NCBI GenBank assembly: GCA_036365455.1
Contig: JAWQUS010000030.1
Span: 18,310,001 to 18,374,000, forward strand
Length of the DNA: 64,000 nt
Source of the DNA: Macrosoma leucophasiata
Taxonomy: Eukaryota; Arthropoda; Insecta; Lepidoptera; Hedylidae
Direction of reading: 5' to 3'
Shown: positions 11,301 to 26,300 of the stretch, one piece after another
How the letters are laid out: each line of letters begins with the position of its first letter
How positions within the stretch are numbered: the stretch's first letter is position 1
Notes under the pieces: generated by a model
Seen by the model: only the letters and a program-made list of their open reading frames with translations
Databases searched by the model: none
What the model was told of the DNA's origin: nothing
Program-made: the position numbers and the translations under genes

Positions 11301-14300
11301 AATTCAGATTTCTTATCTGAAACAGTATATCTGCAATGCACACTGCCAACAATGCCAACCGCAAGAGTTATGCACGCGGATTTTACACATCACCTAATAG
11401 ATATCTATTTGCATTAAATACAACGTGTAACAGGATTAAATGTACAACCCGAAACTAGTTTGTTCAGAATCGATAACCAAATTGATTTCAGGCATTTTTG
11501 ATGTAGGTAATATTTTGTGACAAAATTAATTACTATTAACCCCTGAAGCCGCAATGGACCCGATCGGGTCCGACAACAATAAGAAATCAATTGTCATATT
11601 TTTCTGGTGACCTGAGGGATAAGTAAATTATGATCACCCATTTAGAGAACAGTAATTATAAACGAAAATGAGACTAACGTCTATCTATAATAAAATGCTA
11701 GTCTCATTAACTTTATTAGAACTCGTTAAGACGTGCTTTTTATTATAAATTATAATTTAAGTAGCGGCAATAATGCATATAACTTTTACTACCGAGTGTT
11801 AAATAAGGGTACGCAGGTTACGCTACATCACATTGCAACAGTGTGCGTGTGTGAGTAGGTTCGTGTTTTATGTGCGGCCGTAGGTAGGGTAAGTATGCAT
11901 AGGGTGTGCATACTGTTCGTACAAACTTAGGACAGCTTATTTCTTAAATCAAAAAATGTTAAATACATAAACATGAAGTTTCAGTTCATGTATTATGATT
12001 ATACCTCGATTTTCTAATCGTGGCTTTTTTATGTAATGAAAGTGGCAAACAAGCATGCAGTTCACATTTATGTTAAGTGATAACTGCAACCTATAGACAC
12101 CCACACAATGACCAGAGGTCAAAATCCAGATTTTACTGGTGGTAGAGCTCCAGTGACGGAGCTCGCGGGCGTAGGCACCACCGCATTACCTGATTTACTT
12201 GCCGCTAAATGGTAGTGTTCAGCACTATCGTGTTCCGGTCAGGTGGTAATGTACGGCCCTATAATTTCCGGCACAGAGGCATAACACCTTAGGCCTCAGG
12301 AGTGGTAACGCATTTGCATTTTGACCTTGGTCTTTGTGTGGGTGTCTATAGGCTGCAGTCATCACTTAACATCAATGTGAACTGCATGCTTGTTTGCCAA
12401 TTCAATTACATAAAAAAAAAAAGATGCGCTGCCACTCCTGAGGCATTAGGTGTTATGCCTCTGTGCCGAAAATTACAGGGCCGTACATTACCACCTGACC
12501 GGAACACGATAGTGCTGAACACTACCATTTAGCGGCAAGTATATTAGGTAATGCGGTGGTGCCTACGCCCGCGAGCTCCGTCACTGGAGCTCTACCACCA
12601 GTAAAAAGGGTGTTAGAGAGTGTGCATCATTACCGTTACATGTTGTATATATAAACAGATTATACAGTTATAATCCAAGTTGTAGCGCTACAGCGAAGCT
12701 CGAGAACAGAGATGTGATGGAACTCTAACCATAACTTTTTTTTGTGATATGAAGGTGGCAAACAACATGCAGATCACATTGATGACTGCAGCCTATAGAC
12801 ACTAACACTTACACCTACACCAGAGGTTTTACTAAACTCAGTTCTCAGAGCAAACGGTGAAAACCGCGCTTAGTCTAATATCCGTATTCGAACCTAACGG
12901 ATATTCCGAAATAATTTTGTAGCCGTAACCAGATTAATATAATCTATACAAATAAATAAAATTGGGAGTGTCTGTTTGTAATATAAAAATAACCGCTTTT
13001 TTTACTAAATGCATATTATGTATGTATACACGGTACATATACCAAAACAACATTTTTTAGAATTTTTGTCTGTCTGTCTGTTTGGCGGGGCTAATCTTGG
13101 GAACGGCTGGATCGATTTTGAAGGGACTTTCACTGGCAGATAGATGTAATAAGGAGTAACTTAGGCTCTCTTAATACTAGCTGCGCCCCCGACTTCGTCC
13201 GGGTAGATACTGAACAATCATAAATTCACACGCGGGCGAAGTCGTGGGCACAGCTAGTTATTCATATATCCGTATCCATATCAAGCGCCGAAATGTCATA
13301 TTTTATCCGTAGCTTCCTACTCGAAAGCCTAGGAGTCATCACCCAATCTGTCTTGACAATTATGGTACACTATATTTTAGCAGCAAGTAGATTATGCAAT
13401 GGCACGGTGCCTTCGTCCTCGAATTGTAATAGCTTCGAATCTGTTTATTACACGTGCGGACTTTTTGGTGAAGATTGGGTGGCATCGCCGGAATTTGCTA
13501 ATGAACTCGATGAATAGAAAAAAAAAGGAACAACTGACGTATCCTCTAATCCAATGGTTCCCAAACTATTTTTTGTTATAGACCCCTATCAATTATTTTC
13601 TGGTTTCGGTAGACGGGGTCCTTGCTACATTTATATCACATTCCCATACTTCAAATATTTATTTACGCTTACGAAGACCCCGGTCGAGTCTCCTATGGAC
13701 CCCAGGTGGTCCATCTGGACCACTTTGGGAATCACTGCTCCAATCGAACTATCGCAGAGACATAGCAACTAAGGTCTCGAGGTTGGCAACGCATCAGCAT
13801 ATTGACCTTTGGTTTCAGTGTAGATATCTATCTGCTCCAATCGTTACTCTACGTCCATCTGAACTGGATGCTTGTTTGCTACAATTGTTACAAAAAAATA
13901 ATAGTTTAAAGGATAAATACTAGGAGGTATAATAATGGCAACCCATTATACGTCCCACTGCTGGGCACGAGTCTCTCCCCTTTTTGGGGGGAGGCCTGGA
14001 GCTTACTCCACCACGCTGCTCCAATGCGGATTGGTGGAGGTGGGTGGGTTAGTGGCCAACCCACTGTCGGATGTTTTTAAACCGCCCATAAGGCCTCCGA
14101 CAAGGTTTAACGACTGCTATCCATCGATAGCAACCGGGACCGACGGCTTAACGTGCCCTCCGAAGCACGGAAACGCGCATTTAATTTGCCACTTGCGGTC
14201 ACCCATCACACTACCCGACCGCGCCCGTAGTGCTTAACCGAGCAGATCGCTTACGATCTACACCAGCCGCTGGGCCATGCGCGCTTCTATACTAGGAGGT

Positions 14301-17300
14301 ATAACCATTTTAATAAATAAATAAATAAATTTTCATTTAAATCTATTTACATTATTGTCTTAACTGCCTCAGTAGCGTATTGGTAGCAGGCCACTACTAT
14401 TACGCAGGAAGTCCTGGGTTCGATTCCCGGGTCGGGGACTATCAGAGATAACGGATAAAAATCCTTTATCTCTGCTTCTATTGGGATTTTTCCATTTTCT
14501 GGAAGTTTCCCAGTACCCCGGAGTATGGTAATGTGCCCGAAGATGGCAACAGGTTCGCCACCTGTTACATGGGCCAAAACGTAACCGGCGAGTCGTGGGT
14601 GTTTGCATGTATGATTGAAGGCATGCATTTACCTCTGCCTACCCCTTCGGGGATCACAGGCGTGAAGTTACGTTATTATTGTCTTATAGTAGTATTCAGT
14701 AAGGAAACATGAATTTATTAGAATACTTTAGCGGTAAATAGTGTACATTTAATTCAAGGTTGATAGTCAATTTTTGATTTTTTTTTCTGTTCAAGTCTAT
14801 TATCATTGGACAAATTAAGGTCATTTTACAAAAAGTTGTAATTGAATTCAAGTCCTTGTTCACTTGTTCATTTTGTTGCCCGAAAAAGTCATCATGAATG
14901 GATTAAAAAGTAGCTGTTTTGTATTGCATTTATAAGATTGTCTGTTATATCATATTTAAAACTAGAATGATTTAAATCATAAAACATTTACAGACTCTAG
15001 TTTTTATGTAGTTATTTTAATCATAGTTACGAATAGAAAGAAATAAACAACACCGTAATATTTAAATCATTGTGTCTTGGTCTCAGAGGCGGCGTAAGGC
15101 GTGAGCGGTTTGGGCCACCGCCTACGACATTTTTTTTAATGGTATGGAAGTGGTGAACAAGCATGCAGTTCACATTGATGTTAAGTGATGACTGCAGCCT
15201 ATAGACATCCACACAAAGACCAAGGTCAAAATGCAGATGCGTTACCACTCCTGAGGCCTATGGTGTTGTGCGTCTGTGCCGGAAATTACAGAGCCGTACA
15301 AGACATCCCGATACAAATGGCCTCACGCCTTGGATAATCTCAATCCAAATACATGACCAATTAAATATTAGCAGAAAGACCTCACAAATCCCCAAAAACT
15401 GCCTCAGTAGCCTAGTGGTAGCAGGCCACTACTACTACGCTGGAGGTCCTGGGTTCGATTCCCGGGTCGGGGACTATCAGAAATAACGGTTTAAAATCCT
15501 TTATCTCTGGTTTTATTGGGATTTTTCCATTTTCTGGAAGTTTCCCAGTACCTCGGAGTTTGGTAATGTGCCCGGAGATGGCAACAGGCTCGCCACCTGT
15601 TACATGGGTCAAAACGTAACCGGCGAATCGTGGGTGTTTGCATGTATGCTTCAATGCATGCATTTACCTAGGCGCCTACCCCTTCGGGGATTACAGGCGT
15701 GAAGTTACGTTTTACCTCACAAATCCCGCCATTAGTTTCCAGAAAGTTTATACACTCACCTTATATCAGAGGGCCTCGCGAAATTCTATTTTAATTTCCT
15801 GATATTATCCTGATATTGCAGCGTGGTGAAGTAAGCTCTAGGCTTCCCCCCAAAAAGGGGAGAGACTGGTGCCCAGCAGTGGGACGTATAATGGGTTGCC
15901 ATTATTATTTATTATTTATCCTGATATTCATTACTGCAGGAATAGGATCAAACCATAAAAAAATAAAAGAAATAGTTCAAGCTAGGTACTTATAATAATG
16001 TTACAAAGCCAAAAAAACTTTTCACGTAAATAGACACACCGTGGGCGGGCCATAAATTTTAATTCGTATTATACCTGGCCCCGTAACAACTATAACTGAG
16101 GTATAACTTAGGCCTCAGGGATGGCAACGAATCTGTATCTGGTTTTTGTGTAGATGTCTGTAGGCTACAGTATTCACTTGCCAATAATGTAAACTGTATT
16201 CTTGTTTAACTATTCATAACATAAAAAACTTAACAGCAGTTGAATATAATGATTGGTTGTGATTTGCAGGCGAAGGCGGGGTGTACACACCACGTAAGCT
16301 CCTCTCGGCGCTTGTGTACAAGCTGCCGCAGTTCGGTGGCGGAGACCAGCACGACGCGCACGAGTTGTTGCGCCACTTGTTGGAGGCAGTCAGGTAATGT
16401 GGCATTAGTGGCGTTGACGAGGAGATCGGTGAGAACCTATATAAAAAACTGACCAATTACATGCCGGGCCACACCAATGTATAATGTACATTTTACTGGT
16501 GGTAGAGTTCCAGTGACGGAGCTCGCGGGCGTAGGCACCACCGCTAACTAATTAAACGCTTACCTAATATACTAGCCGCTAAATGGTAGTGTTCAGCACT
16601 ATCGTGTTCCGGTCAGGTGGTAATGTACGGCCCTGTAATTCCCGGCACAGAGGCATAACACCTAAGGCCTTAAGAGTGGTAACGCGTCTGCATTTTCCGG
16701 CTTAGGCCAGAGTGACGACGCGGACGTGAGGCCCCTAACAATAGAAAACGTTTCTTTATTCAACCTAATGTAAGCCGCGCGCGGGGGGGGAATAGATGAG
16801 GTAGAAAAAAGATTATGCCCACAAAAAAATATATAAAACAACAAAAAAAGTAAAAAAAAAAAGAAAATGTCCTCCCTCAGCGACTTTCCCGGCATGCCAG
16901 CATCCCCTTCATTTGATCACGCCCCCGACGCTTGGGGGGCAGATAGGCCCGGGGAACGCCTGACCTTGGTCTTTGTGTAAGTAGTAGGCTGCAATCATCA
17001 CTTAACATCAATGTGAACTGCATGCTTATAGATTTAAAGACATTTATTTCCCAGCGTTTTCGTGTTTCGTAGAGTACGTTAAGCCGTCGGTCCCGGTTGC
17101 TTTCGATAGATAGCACTCGTTAAACCTTGTCGTAGTCCTAATGGGTGGTTTGAAAACATCGGACAGCGGGTTGGCCACTAACCCGTATCTCCACCAACCC
17201 GCATTGGAGCAGCGTGGTGGAGTAAGCTCCAGCCCCCCCCCCCAATAAGGGGAGAGACTCGTGCCCAGCAGTGGGACGTATAACGCCATTATTATATTAT

Positions 17301-20300
17301 TATTAACTGGTGGCAAGCCTATTGACATTTCCGGACACAATACCAAACTCCGAAGTAACTGGGAAACTTTCAGAAAATGGGGACATTCAAATAGCACCAT
17401 ACTTAAAAGATAACACAAGACTCTGATAGCCTCGACCCGAGAAGCTAGTACTGCTACCACTACACTTAGGCTGACTAATTTTATATCATACCAAATTTAA
17501 ATGTTTTATTTCAAATTGGTCTACAAGGACACTTTTGTATTGTTGGATAAACCATCTACCATCTTTGTACATTACAGATCTGAAGACCTGCGTCGTTACC
17601 AATCGGTAATCCTCAGCAGCCTGGGGATGAGCTCGAAAGTGGATCCCGCCAAGGTCGACGGCGAAGTGAAGCAGAAGGTCAAACTGTATGGTCAGCAAGC
17701 TTCCGACACCATGCTCAGACCGGAGCAGGTTGGTCACTCACTTTTCAGGGTTCCAAAAGCAACACTAATAAGATGACTTTTATGTGTCTCTATTTGTGTA
17801 TCTGTTACAGACGATTTTCGTACATTTAGGCACACATGCATGTGTAACGAAAATAAATGAATTTCAAGTCTACATAAAAACGAATACCTCTAGAGATCAA
17901 AATGCAGATGCATTGCCTCTCCTCAAGCCTAAAGTTGTTTTGCTTCTTTTTTAGGGTTCCGTACCTTAAAAGGAAAAAAGGAACCCTTATAGGATCACTC
18001 GTGCGTCTGTCTGTCTGTCTGTCTGTCCGTCTGTCACAGCCAATTTGCTCCGAAACTACTCCACCGAACACGTCAAGTAAAATAATAAATTTTAAACACC
18101 ACATTCGGGGGGTAAATCAGAAAATTAAAAAAAAAATCCTAATCTGTGTCGTGTGACATACCAAATGAAAGAGGTTGTTGTCAGCATCTCAGATATATTT
18201 TTGCATAAACAAATTTGAAGTTATTTAAGAAAAACGACGAAAATTGACCATTCCCCCCCCCTATCTCCGAAACTACTGAACTTAAAATTTTGAAAAAAAT
18301 GTGGAAAATAGTTCTTCGCCTATAGATTACTGGAAAACCTATAAGAAGTTTGAAATCTGTAATAATATTTATTTAAATTACGGAACCCTCACCACGCGAG
18401 TCGAACTCGCACTTGTCCGGTTTTTTATGTAAAGAATGTGGCAAACAAGCATGCTGTTCACATAGATGTTAAGTGATGACTGCAGCCTATACCCACCCAC
18501 ACAAAGACCAGAGGTCAAAATGCCATCTAACTAGAACACGATAGTGCTGAACACTACAATTTGTCACCTGACTATCACCACTTAAGAGGTCTACAAGCTG
18601 CAGTACCCACTTACTATAATTTACACTTCTTTGCCACTTATACAACAAAAGATACCAGATATGGCTAGATTTAAAATTTGCATAATGGAAATATTTTTTT
18701 TTATGTGATAGAAGTGGCAAACAAGCATGCAGTTCACATTGATGTTATGTGATGACTGCAGCCTATAGACACCCACACAAGACCAAGGTCAAAATGCAGA
18801 TGCGTTACCACTCCTGAGGCCTAAGGTGTTATGCCTCTGTGTCGGAAATTACAGGCCGTACATTACCACCTGAACGGAACATGATAGTGCTGAATACTAC
18901 CATTTAGCGGCAAGTATATTAGGTAATGCGGTGGTGCTTAGGCCCGCGAGCTCCGTCACTGGAGCTCTACCACCAGTATAAGATATATACATATAACAAT
19001 ACTGGTATTTTGTTATGACAATCGTCTCAAGACATTTCTGCCAACATCACGTTTGATAATTTATTAGTAAAAACACAGGGTTCTTCGAAACTGACGTCAA
19101 AAGAGTCCTGCAGGGCTGGCAGCGCGTTGGCAACTCGCCTGATGTTGCAAATGTTCCATAGGCGATGGCAACCACTGTCCATCTGGTGGTCCAAACATAA
19201 ATCCTTTGATTTAAAAAAAACATTTGATTCCATTGGTCGAAATTATCAAGATAAGATTTTTTATTATGTAATGAAAGTGGCAAACAAGCATGCAGCTCAC
19301 ATTGATGTTAAGTGATGACTGCAGCCTATAGACACCCACACAAAGACCAGAGGTCAAAATGTAGATGCGTTACCACTCATGAGGCCTAAGGTGTTATGCC
19401 TCTGTGCCGGAAATTACAGAGCCGTATACTACCATTAACACTACCATTTAGCGGCAAGTATATTAGGTAATGCGGTGGTGCCTAAGTCCGCGAGCTCCGT
19501 CACTAAACCTCTGCCACCAGTAAGAAAGATAATTATTTTCTTTGATATTTATCATTATAATTATCCATGCCGATTTATATCTTAATTTCCAGGTGTTTCG
19601 AGGTTTCCTAGTATCGACCCTCGAATGCCAAGAGTGCTTCCACCAATCAGACCGTGCGGAGTATTTCCTGGATCTCTCGCTGCCCGTAGCGGCCAGTAGA
19701 CCGCAGCCGCCCGCCGTTGTTAGAAGGAAAACACCTAATGGTATGTAGAATGGCTTATAGATAGTCGCAGGTTGCGGTTGTTGACCGATAGACACTCTAT
19801 AGTTGTAAGATATGTCTCGTTTGTGGAAACTTAGAATAGCTGGTGCCAGTATAATTATTATGGCAACCCTTGAAAACGTCCCACTGCTGAGCAAGACCCA
19901 CCCTTTTTGGGGGAAGGCCTGAGGCCAATAAATGAGTTTAAACCTATATATTATACTTGTAAAATATAATGTTAATAAATTTATATTAATTACGTAATAA
20001 ATAAAAATACAAATTCAATTTTTAATTAATTTTGATTTTAAATTCGTAAACAAAATTCGTTTGTATTATAATATTTAAACTGAATTGTTTCATACACGTT
20101 TCCATAAACGCGCATATTCGTTTGTACCTATAAACTAAAGGAAACAATTATACTTCAAATAAATATTGATACCAACATTTTCGCTCAACAACTGCTGTCT
20201 GTTGAACCAAGTTATGCAACATAGAACCAATCCCATTTATACCATTATGAAAGAACAATGGCGAAAATTTATGTGTAAAAAGTTGGAGCGTATTTATAAA

Positions 20301-23300
20301 CCATTTGCACAGATCGTATTTAAATATTTTTCTACGTTTTTTGAACAAATTATGTAATTTCATAAAGGCTAGGTTAAAAAACAAAATTAAAAAATATTTA
20401 ATTGAACATTATTTATGCGAAATATCGATTCCAAAATCGATGTTGTATATGAGCATATTGCTATATATTGTGTATACTATAACAGATACCAAGAAAGTAA
20501 TTTTATATAGCCGATTTTTCCGAAAGATTCCGATTTTGCTTCACAACTTGATATCAGTAACAAAACCTATAAAACTTTAAGATTTAAAGATTTAATTTGC
20601 CGAAAGTATGGTAAGAAGTACATGTCGGGTCTTATGACTAAGCAATGGTTTCACATACTTTGCCAGTAAAAATTAGAATGCAAATTCAGACTGACTGACA
20701 GACAGACAGAAATTATTTATAAAAATCGATATTAATAATATAACATATTATAAATATTCGAATTACAATAATAATATTTTGACATACTATTTAGTTAAGT
20801 TTATGGATATTTTACACACCATTGTAATGGTAGAATGTGATAGTGCTATAATGTTATTACCTCACCATCTGTACCTACATGTACCCACTACATTCTGGTA
20901 AATAAATGATTATGATTATGATTATACATTCTAAATATTATTAAATGCTTATGTATGAAATAATAATTCCATGAACAATTACATAATTCATTACCAAAAT
21001 TAAGAAAAAAAAAAGTGAAATGAAATAATATATAATATGTAACAAAGAAATTAAATGTGTTATTAAATGTCGCATTAAATAAATTCATTTATAATCCAAA
21101 ATTTCTTGTACTGAGTAAAAACATTTTTGAATTAACAAGTCACGAATTTTTTTTTATATAAATTAAAAGGTAATAACTTTATGTCGTTTGGAATTTTATT
21201 ATAGATTTTACCGGCCATAACATGGCAGCTTCTTGAATAAAGAATTGTACTAGGGACCTTTGACAGCACAATCCTGTCTGGGTTTCTCACGCAACGTGGA
21301 AACTTGGAAACTTTAAACCTATCTATCATTTTTTTCTGGGTGTTTTGACGAAAAAACTGTATATCACGCAACTCAGGAATTGATGTTGAATAATTAGCAA
21401 TATTTTTGAGCTAAAGACAGTGAGTATTTCACTGACATAAAAACATGTATGGGAGTTCGCCATTGTTCTTTGGGGGCAAGAAGCGCCCAATATTTTATCG
21501 TATTTTCAAATATTATAATAATATAAAATTAATTTGTGGGTGCCCACTACAAATAATAATGTAAAGTGCAATTGGGTCAAAGAAATGGTTCCACGTCAAT
21601 AGACACACAGTGGGCCGAGCATAAAAAGGACACAACGCAGCGTGACAGGCTATTACTGGTTTCCTCGCCGCTCTGCGAAATGACCTGGTCGCGACGAATC
21701 AAATGCCAGCATTACCTATGTATTTTATATGTCATGGAAATGGCTAACAAGCAAGCACAAAGACCACACAAGGTCAAAATGCAGATGCGTTGCCACAACT
21801 GAGGCCTAATGTGTTATGCCTCTGTGTCGGTAATTACAGGGCCGTACATTACCACCTGAACGGAACACGATAGTGCTGAACACTACCACTTAGCGGCAAA
21901 TATATATGTTGAAAGTGTGTCTGTTATGATTGCATTTTGTTTGCGTAAATAGAACCAAAATCGAAGCCATGATTATATGAGTTACATTTCTATACATTAT
22001 TATTTGTAGGGTGCTCACCTATCAAATGTACAGTAATCAACAATTAATATTGCACATCGAGCCTGCGAAAAAGACGATCGGCTCGTTTCGACTTCGTAGA
22101 GCGTTATCTCTGTTGCACACTGCCTACGTAAGCACTGACAGTCCGGTATTGGTCAAAACTTGATCAAAATGGTATGGTAATAGGTAAAAATAAATAGGTA
22201 CGGTGCGAAAGAGATAACGCCCTACAGACCCGGAATAAGCCGTAGTCTCCTTCTTAGGCTCGATGTGCGTTATATATTGTTGAGCACTGTATATTTTAAG
22301 ACTCTGCCTTTATTTGTTCCCCCTAAATCACTATCTTTGTACATTCTTTAATTTCTTTGATAACGCCTCAAAAATATTTGACATTGTGGATTTCACTGGT
22401 GGTAGAGCTCCAGTGACGGAGCTCGCGGGCGTAGGCACCACCGCATTACCTAATATACTTGCCGCTAAATGGTAGTGTTCATCACTATCGTGTTCCGGTC
22501 AGGTGGTAATGTACGGCCCTGTAATTTCCGGCACAGAGGCATAACACCTAATGTCTCAAGAGTGGCAGCGCATCTGCATTTTGACCTCTGGTCATTGTGT
22601 GGTTGTCTATAGGCTACAGTCATCACTTAACATCAATGTGAACTGCATGCTTGTTTGCCACTTTTATTACATAAAAAAAAAAAGGTTCTATTTTAAGTAA
22701 CGAACCGAATAGGGTATGCCACTGCCAAAATCACTCAATTAGTAAAATCAGCGTCTTCTATGCCATTATTGTGATTTTTTCTGCGCATTAACAACTTCAA
22801 ATAATTCTATGGCATCTTAATTTGCTTCAACTCAATTTCATAGTTATTCTATCTCACGGGCCACTAGCTGTATCTTTTTCGCCGAGTGGAATATCCTAGT
22901 CATCTGTTTTGAGTGTGTTATGATGTGTGTTTGCATGTTTGTTTTCCTTAACTCATCGGAGCCATTGACGCTCCTTTGGATGCTTATTTTAAATAACGAA
23001 GAATTATACATAATAATTGAATAGGCATAGGGCATCGATGGGTGTAGTCGGATGCCAATACGAAAATATGTACTGTAACTAGCAAGAAGTATTGCTAATT
23101 GCACGTTGAGCTTCGGAAAGAGACAATCGGCTAGTTTCGACTTCGTAGAGCGTTATATCTGTTGCGCACTGCCTACGTCAATACCGGTATTGTTCAAAAT
23201 TTGATCAAAATAGCCGACAAACGTCACATACGTAATGTGTGAAATAGATAACGCTCTACTGAGCCGAAATTAGCCGAAATATCTTTCCTGAAGTCGATGT

Positions 23301-26300
23301 GCAATATTTGTTGGTGAGGACTGTAGTTGAATATTCTGGTAACAGACATACAATGCCCCAACACCGGCAAGTTTTGACCAATATCGGACTACAGATGCTT
23401 ACGTAGGTAGTGTGCAGCAGAGATAACGCTCTATTAAGCCGAAACTAGCCGATTGTCACTTTCTTAGGCTCGATGTGCATTATATCTTGATGAGCATTGT
23501 AATCCATTTCAAATAAATGATACACCACGGGACTTCAAATATATTGAAATGTTATGTAGCATCACAATAAAACAAACACATCCTCCCTTTTTTAACACAT
23601 AGCTTATTATGCAACATAATTTTTAATGGGATACTCAGAAGTTATATGAAAAGAATATAATGAACCCCATCAGAATCAACCCCAATTTATAAACTACATA
23701 TTATTATATAAATATAATTTTTAATTCACTCCCCTTTTCTCACTGCAATAAAGATAGTTGTGACATATATTCAAATTCAAATTATTTATTGCATTATGTC
23801 ATATGGGTTCATAGGTGGTATTGTACAATGACACCCTGTTAGGGTATAGCAACATAAGAGGGGAAGCTTATGTAATAAGGGGAAAGTTAAATATTATCAT
23901 TTATTTAGATTAAAAAATATCATTTGAAGGTGTCGCTCAAATAATCCTGAATATTATAGTAACATTTATCGATGAGTAATTGTTTGATATTTTTAATGAA
24001 TGTGTTGTAGTTTGTTTCGTTTTTTAATGGTGTTGGTAATTTATTATATATTTTTATGCTCATAACAAAAGGACTTGACGAATGGCTGGCTAGACGGGAG
24101 GTAGGGAGCATTAGTCTATTTTGGTGTCGTAGTAGGTGATTTGTAGGGATGTCTGCGCGTCTTGTGTAAAAGGCTGGATAGGTTTTAACAAATTTACATG
24201 TTTCTAGAATATATATGGAAGGTAATGTGCTAACATCAGCTTTTTAGCTCTTTAAAATGGGGTACACTACTGGTTTCTTGTTTTATGTTAGCTAATATTC
24301 GGATTAATTTTTAATTTTCTGCAATGTAAAGAGTGTAGGCATGTCCGTACTATTGCCCCACATAATTATCCCGTAAGTTAATAAACTAGTAGTCAGTTTA
24401 TTCTACAATAAACTGACCCATTATTGTCAGCACACATATTTTAACAACTATTTTTGATCCTACTGAGTTGCGAAAGTTTAACGCTTAAATATAAAAACTA
24501 TTTAGTTATCGGCAATCTTCTTGATAATCTTGATAAATATAATTTAGTGAACAATTTAAACTGGTCTTGAGTAGTTAATGGGGATTTGTCGTAAATGCAT
24601 AACGTCCAATTGGTCTTTTAATCAAGATATTTGCCGATCACTACAATCGTATATAACATTTTCAGAAGAGAATATTTACAATGCACCTGAGGATAAATCG
24701 AAGCACCAGATCAAAAAGGAGAGAAACGCTGCAAGGAAGGCTGCTAGAAAGAGTAAAGGTGCTGCATGATTATTTTGGCTTTTAATATACATTCGCTTTT
24801 TTTGTTGGCATGAAATTGCAGGCATCGGCGTGAATTATTCAAAAGATGCAATACGTTGTAAAGCTAGTTATTATTTTTAAAAGATTGTAAAAATAAATCG
24901 TCAAAGAAAATCGTACAACATTTCTACATGAAATCATTAAAATCACTAATTTTACAGGGAAATTATATTTTTCGTTCAACTTCGTATTTATGGGGAACTA
25001 CTTTACGCCATATCAGCTTCAAACCATTACAGCTCAAACAACATCCTTACAAAACAAATTATCTATTACAGGTAACTCGACATCCAAAGACAAGGGAGAT
25101 GCGAACGGTGAAGATGGAAAATCGTCCTCCGAGCAATCCGATGCAGACGTCGAAGATAACCTCGAAGACGTCCCTCGACCCGCCGACACCCACACAGCCT
25201 CCGTGGGCACTCAGGTTATAGCTCATACAGCTGCAAACTTCGCCGCCTACCACATGGAATCAGGCTACAACTCCGAAAAAGTCATCAGCTCCGACTCAAT
25301 CCGAACTAGTCCAATAGATCTAGATAAAGAAAAAACGGATAACACCCCAGAAACAGCCGACAAAGATAAAGTATTCGTCGACTCCACCACGTCGACGACC
25401 GCTATACCTTTGGAATATAAACCTCTGATTTCATTAGAGAACTTCTCCAATCCCGATTCGGGTGTAGCGAGTCCAGAGGCTACGAAGCATAATTCTACGG
25501 AGACGGTCGACAATGTAGATTCCCCCACTAATGGCAAGGAATTAGGAAGCCATAGTTCGCTATCGAGCGAGATTAACCTTGATTTATCGAGTCCGCAACA
25601 CAATAAACTGTCGCCTGTCAAAAGTGAATACGAAAGGCCAGTGTCGAGGATAGCTTTCGCTCCAGAATACTCCAACGAAGTAGTCTCTCGTGGTATCAGC
25701 GCTAAAGGCTGCAGGAACCTATTGGAGCACAGCGGCGAAAGCAGTTACGAGTCTCTACCGGAAGGCAAGACCCACGATTCAATGTATATCGACTTAAAAA
25801 ATCACGATGTGACCAACGATTTGGATAAATTAAAACTGGACATGGACGAGTTGAAGCCGAAACCCATGTACCCCTCCCCCGTCCCCGCCGAGAGCCCAGT
25901 AGACCCGCCGGCGCCTGCGCCTAAAGTAAACGATAAAGCAGTGGAAAAGAAAAGAATGATGAAGAGAACATTTATAGGAGGCGGACGCGCTTTCAATCAA
26001 GTCCCCGAAACCCCCTTATCGCCACGTTACGTTTGTGACGAGGACGAATGTAGCATCCAATCTTGCCTCAGCCAGTTCACCGCTCTCGAACTGTTGACCG
26101 GCAACAATAAGGTCGGCTGCGAAACTTGCACCGACAGGATCAACGGAAAAGATGGAAAGACCGTCTACACGAATGCGACAAAACGCTTCCTCGTGTCCAG
26201 TCCACCGGCGATCCTCATCTTGCACTTGAAGAGGTTCCAAATCGGGCCGCGCTGCATGTTCAGGAAGATGTCCAAACATGTCGATTTCCCTACGATTCTC

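Noticed and set aside
14362..14445. tRNA gene with GGTTCGATTCCCGG
   Set aside because: It is the head of a 330-bp SINE present in several copies.
25265..25675. 136-codon open frame on the minus strand
   Set aside because: It lies wholly antisense to USP16/45 exon 6 and mirrors its codon pattern; no family likeness.
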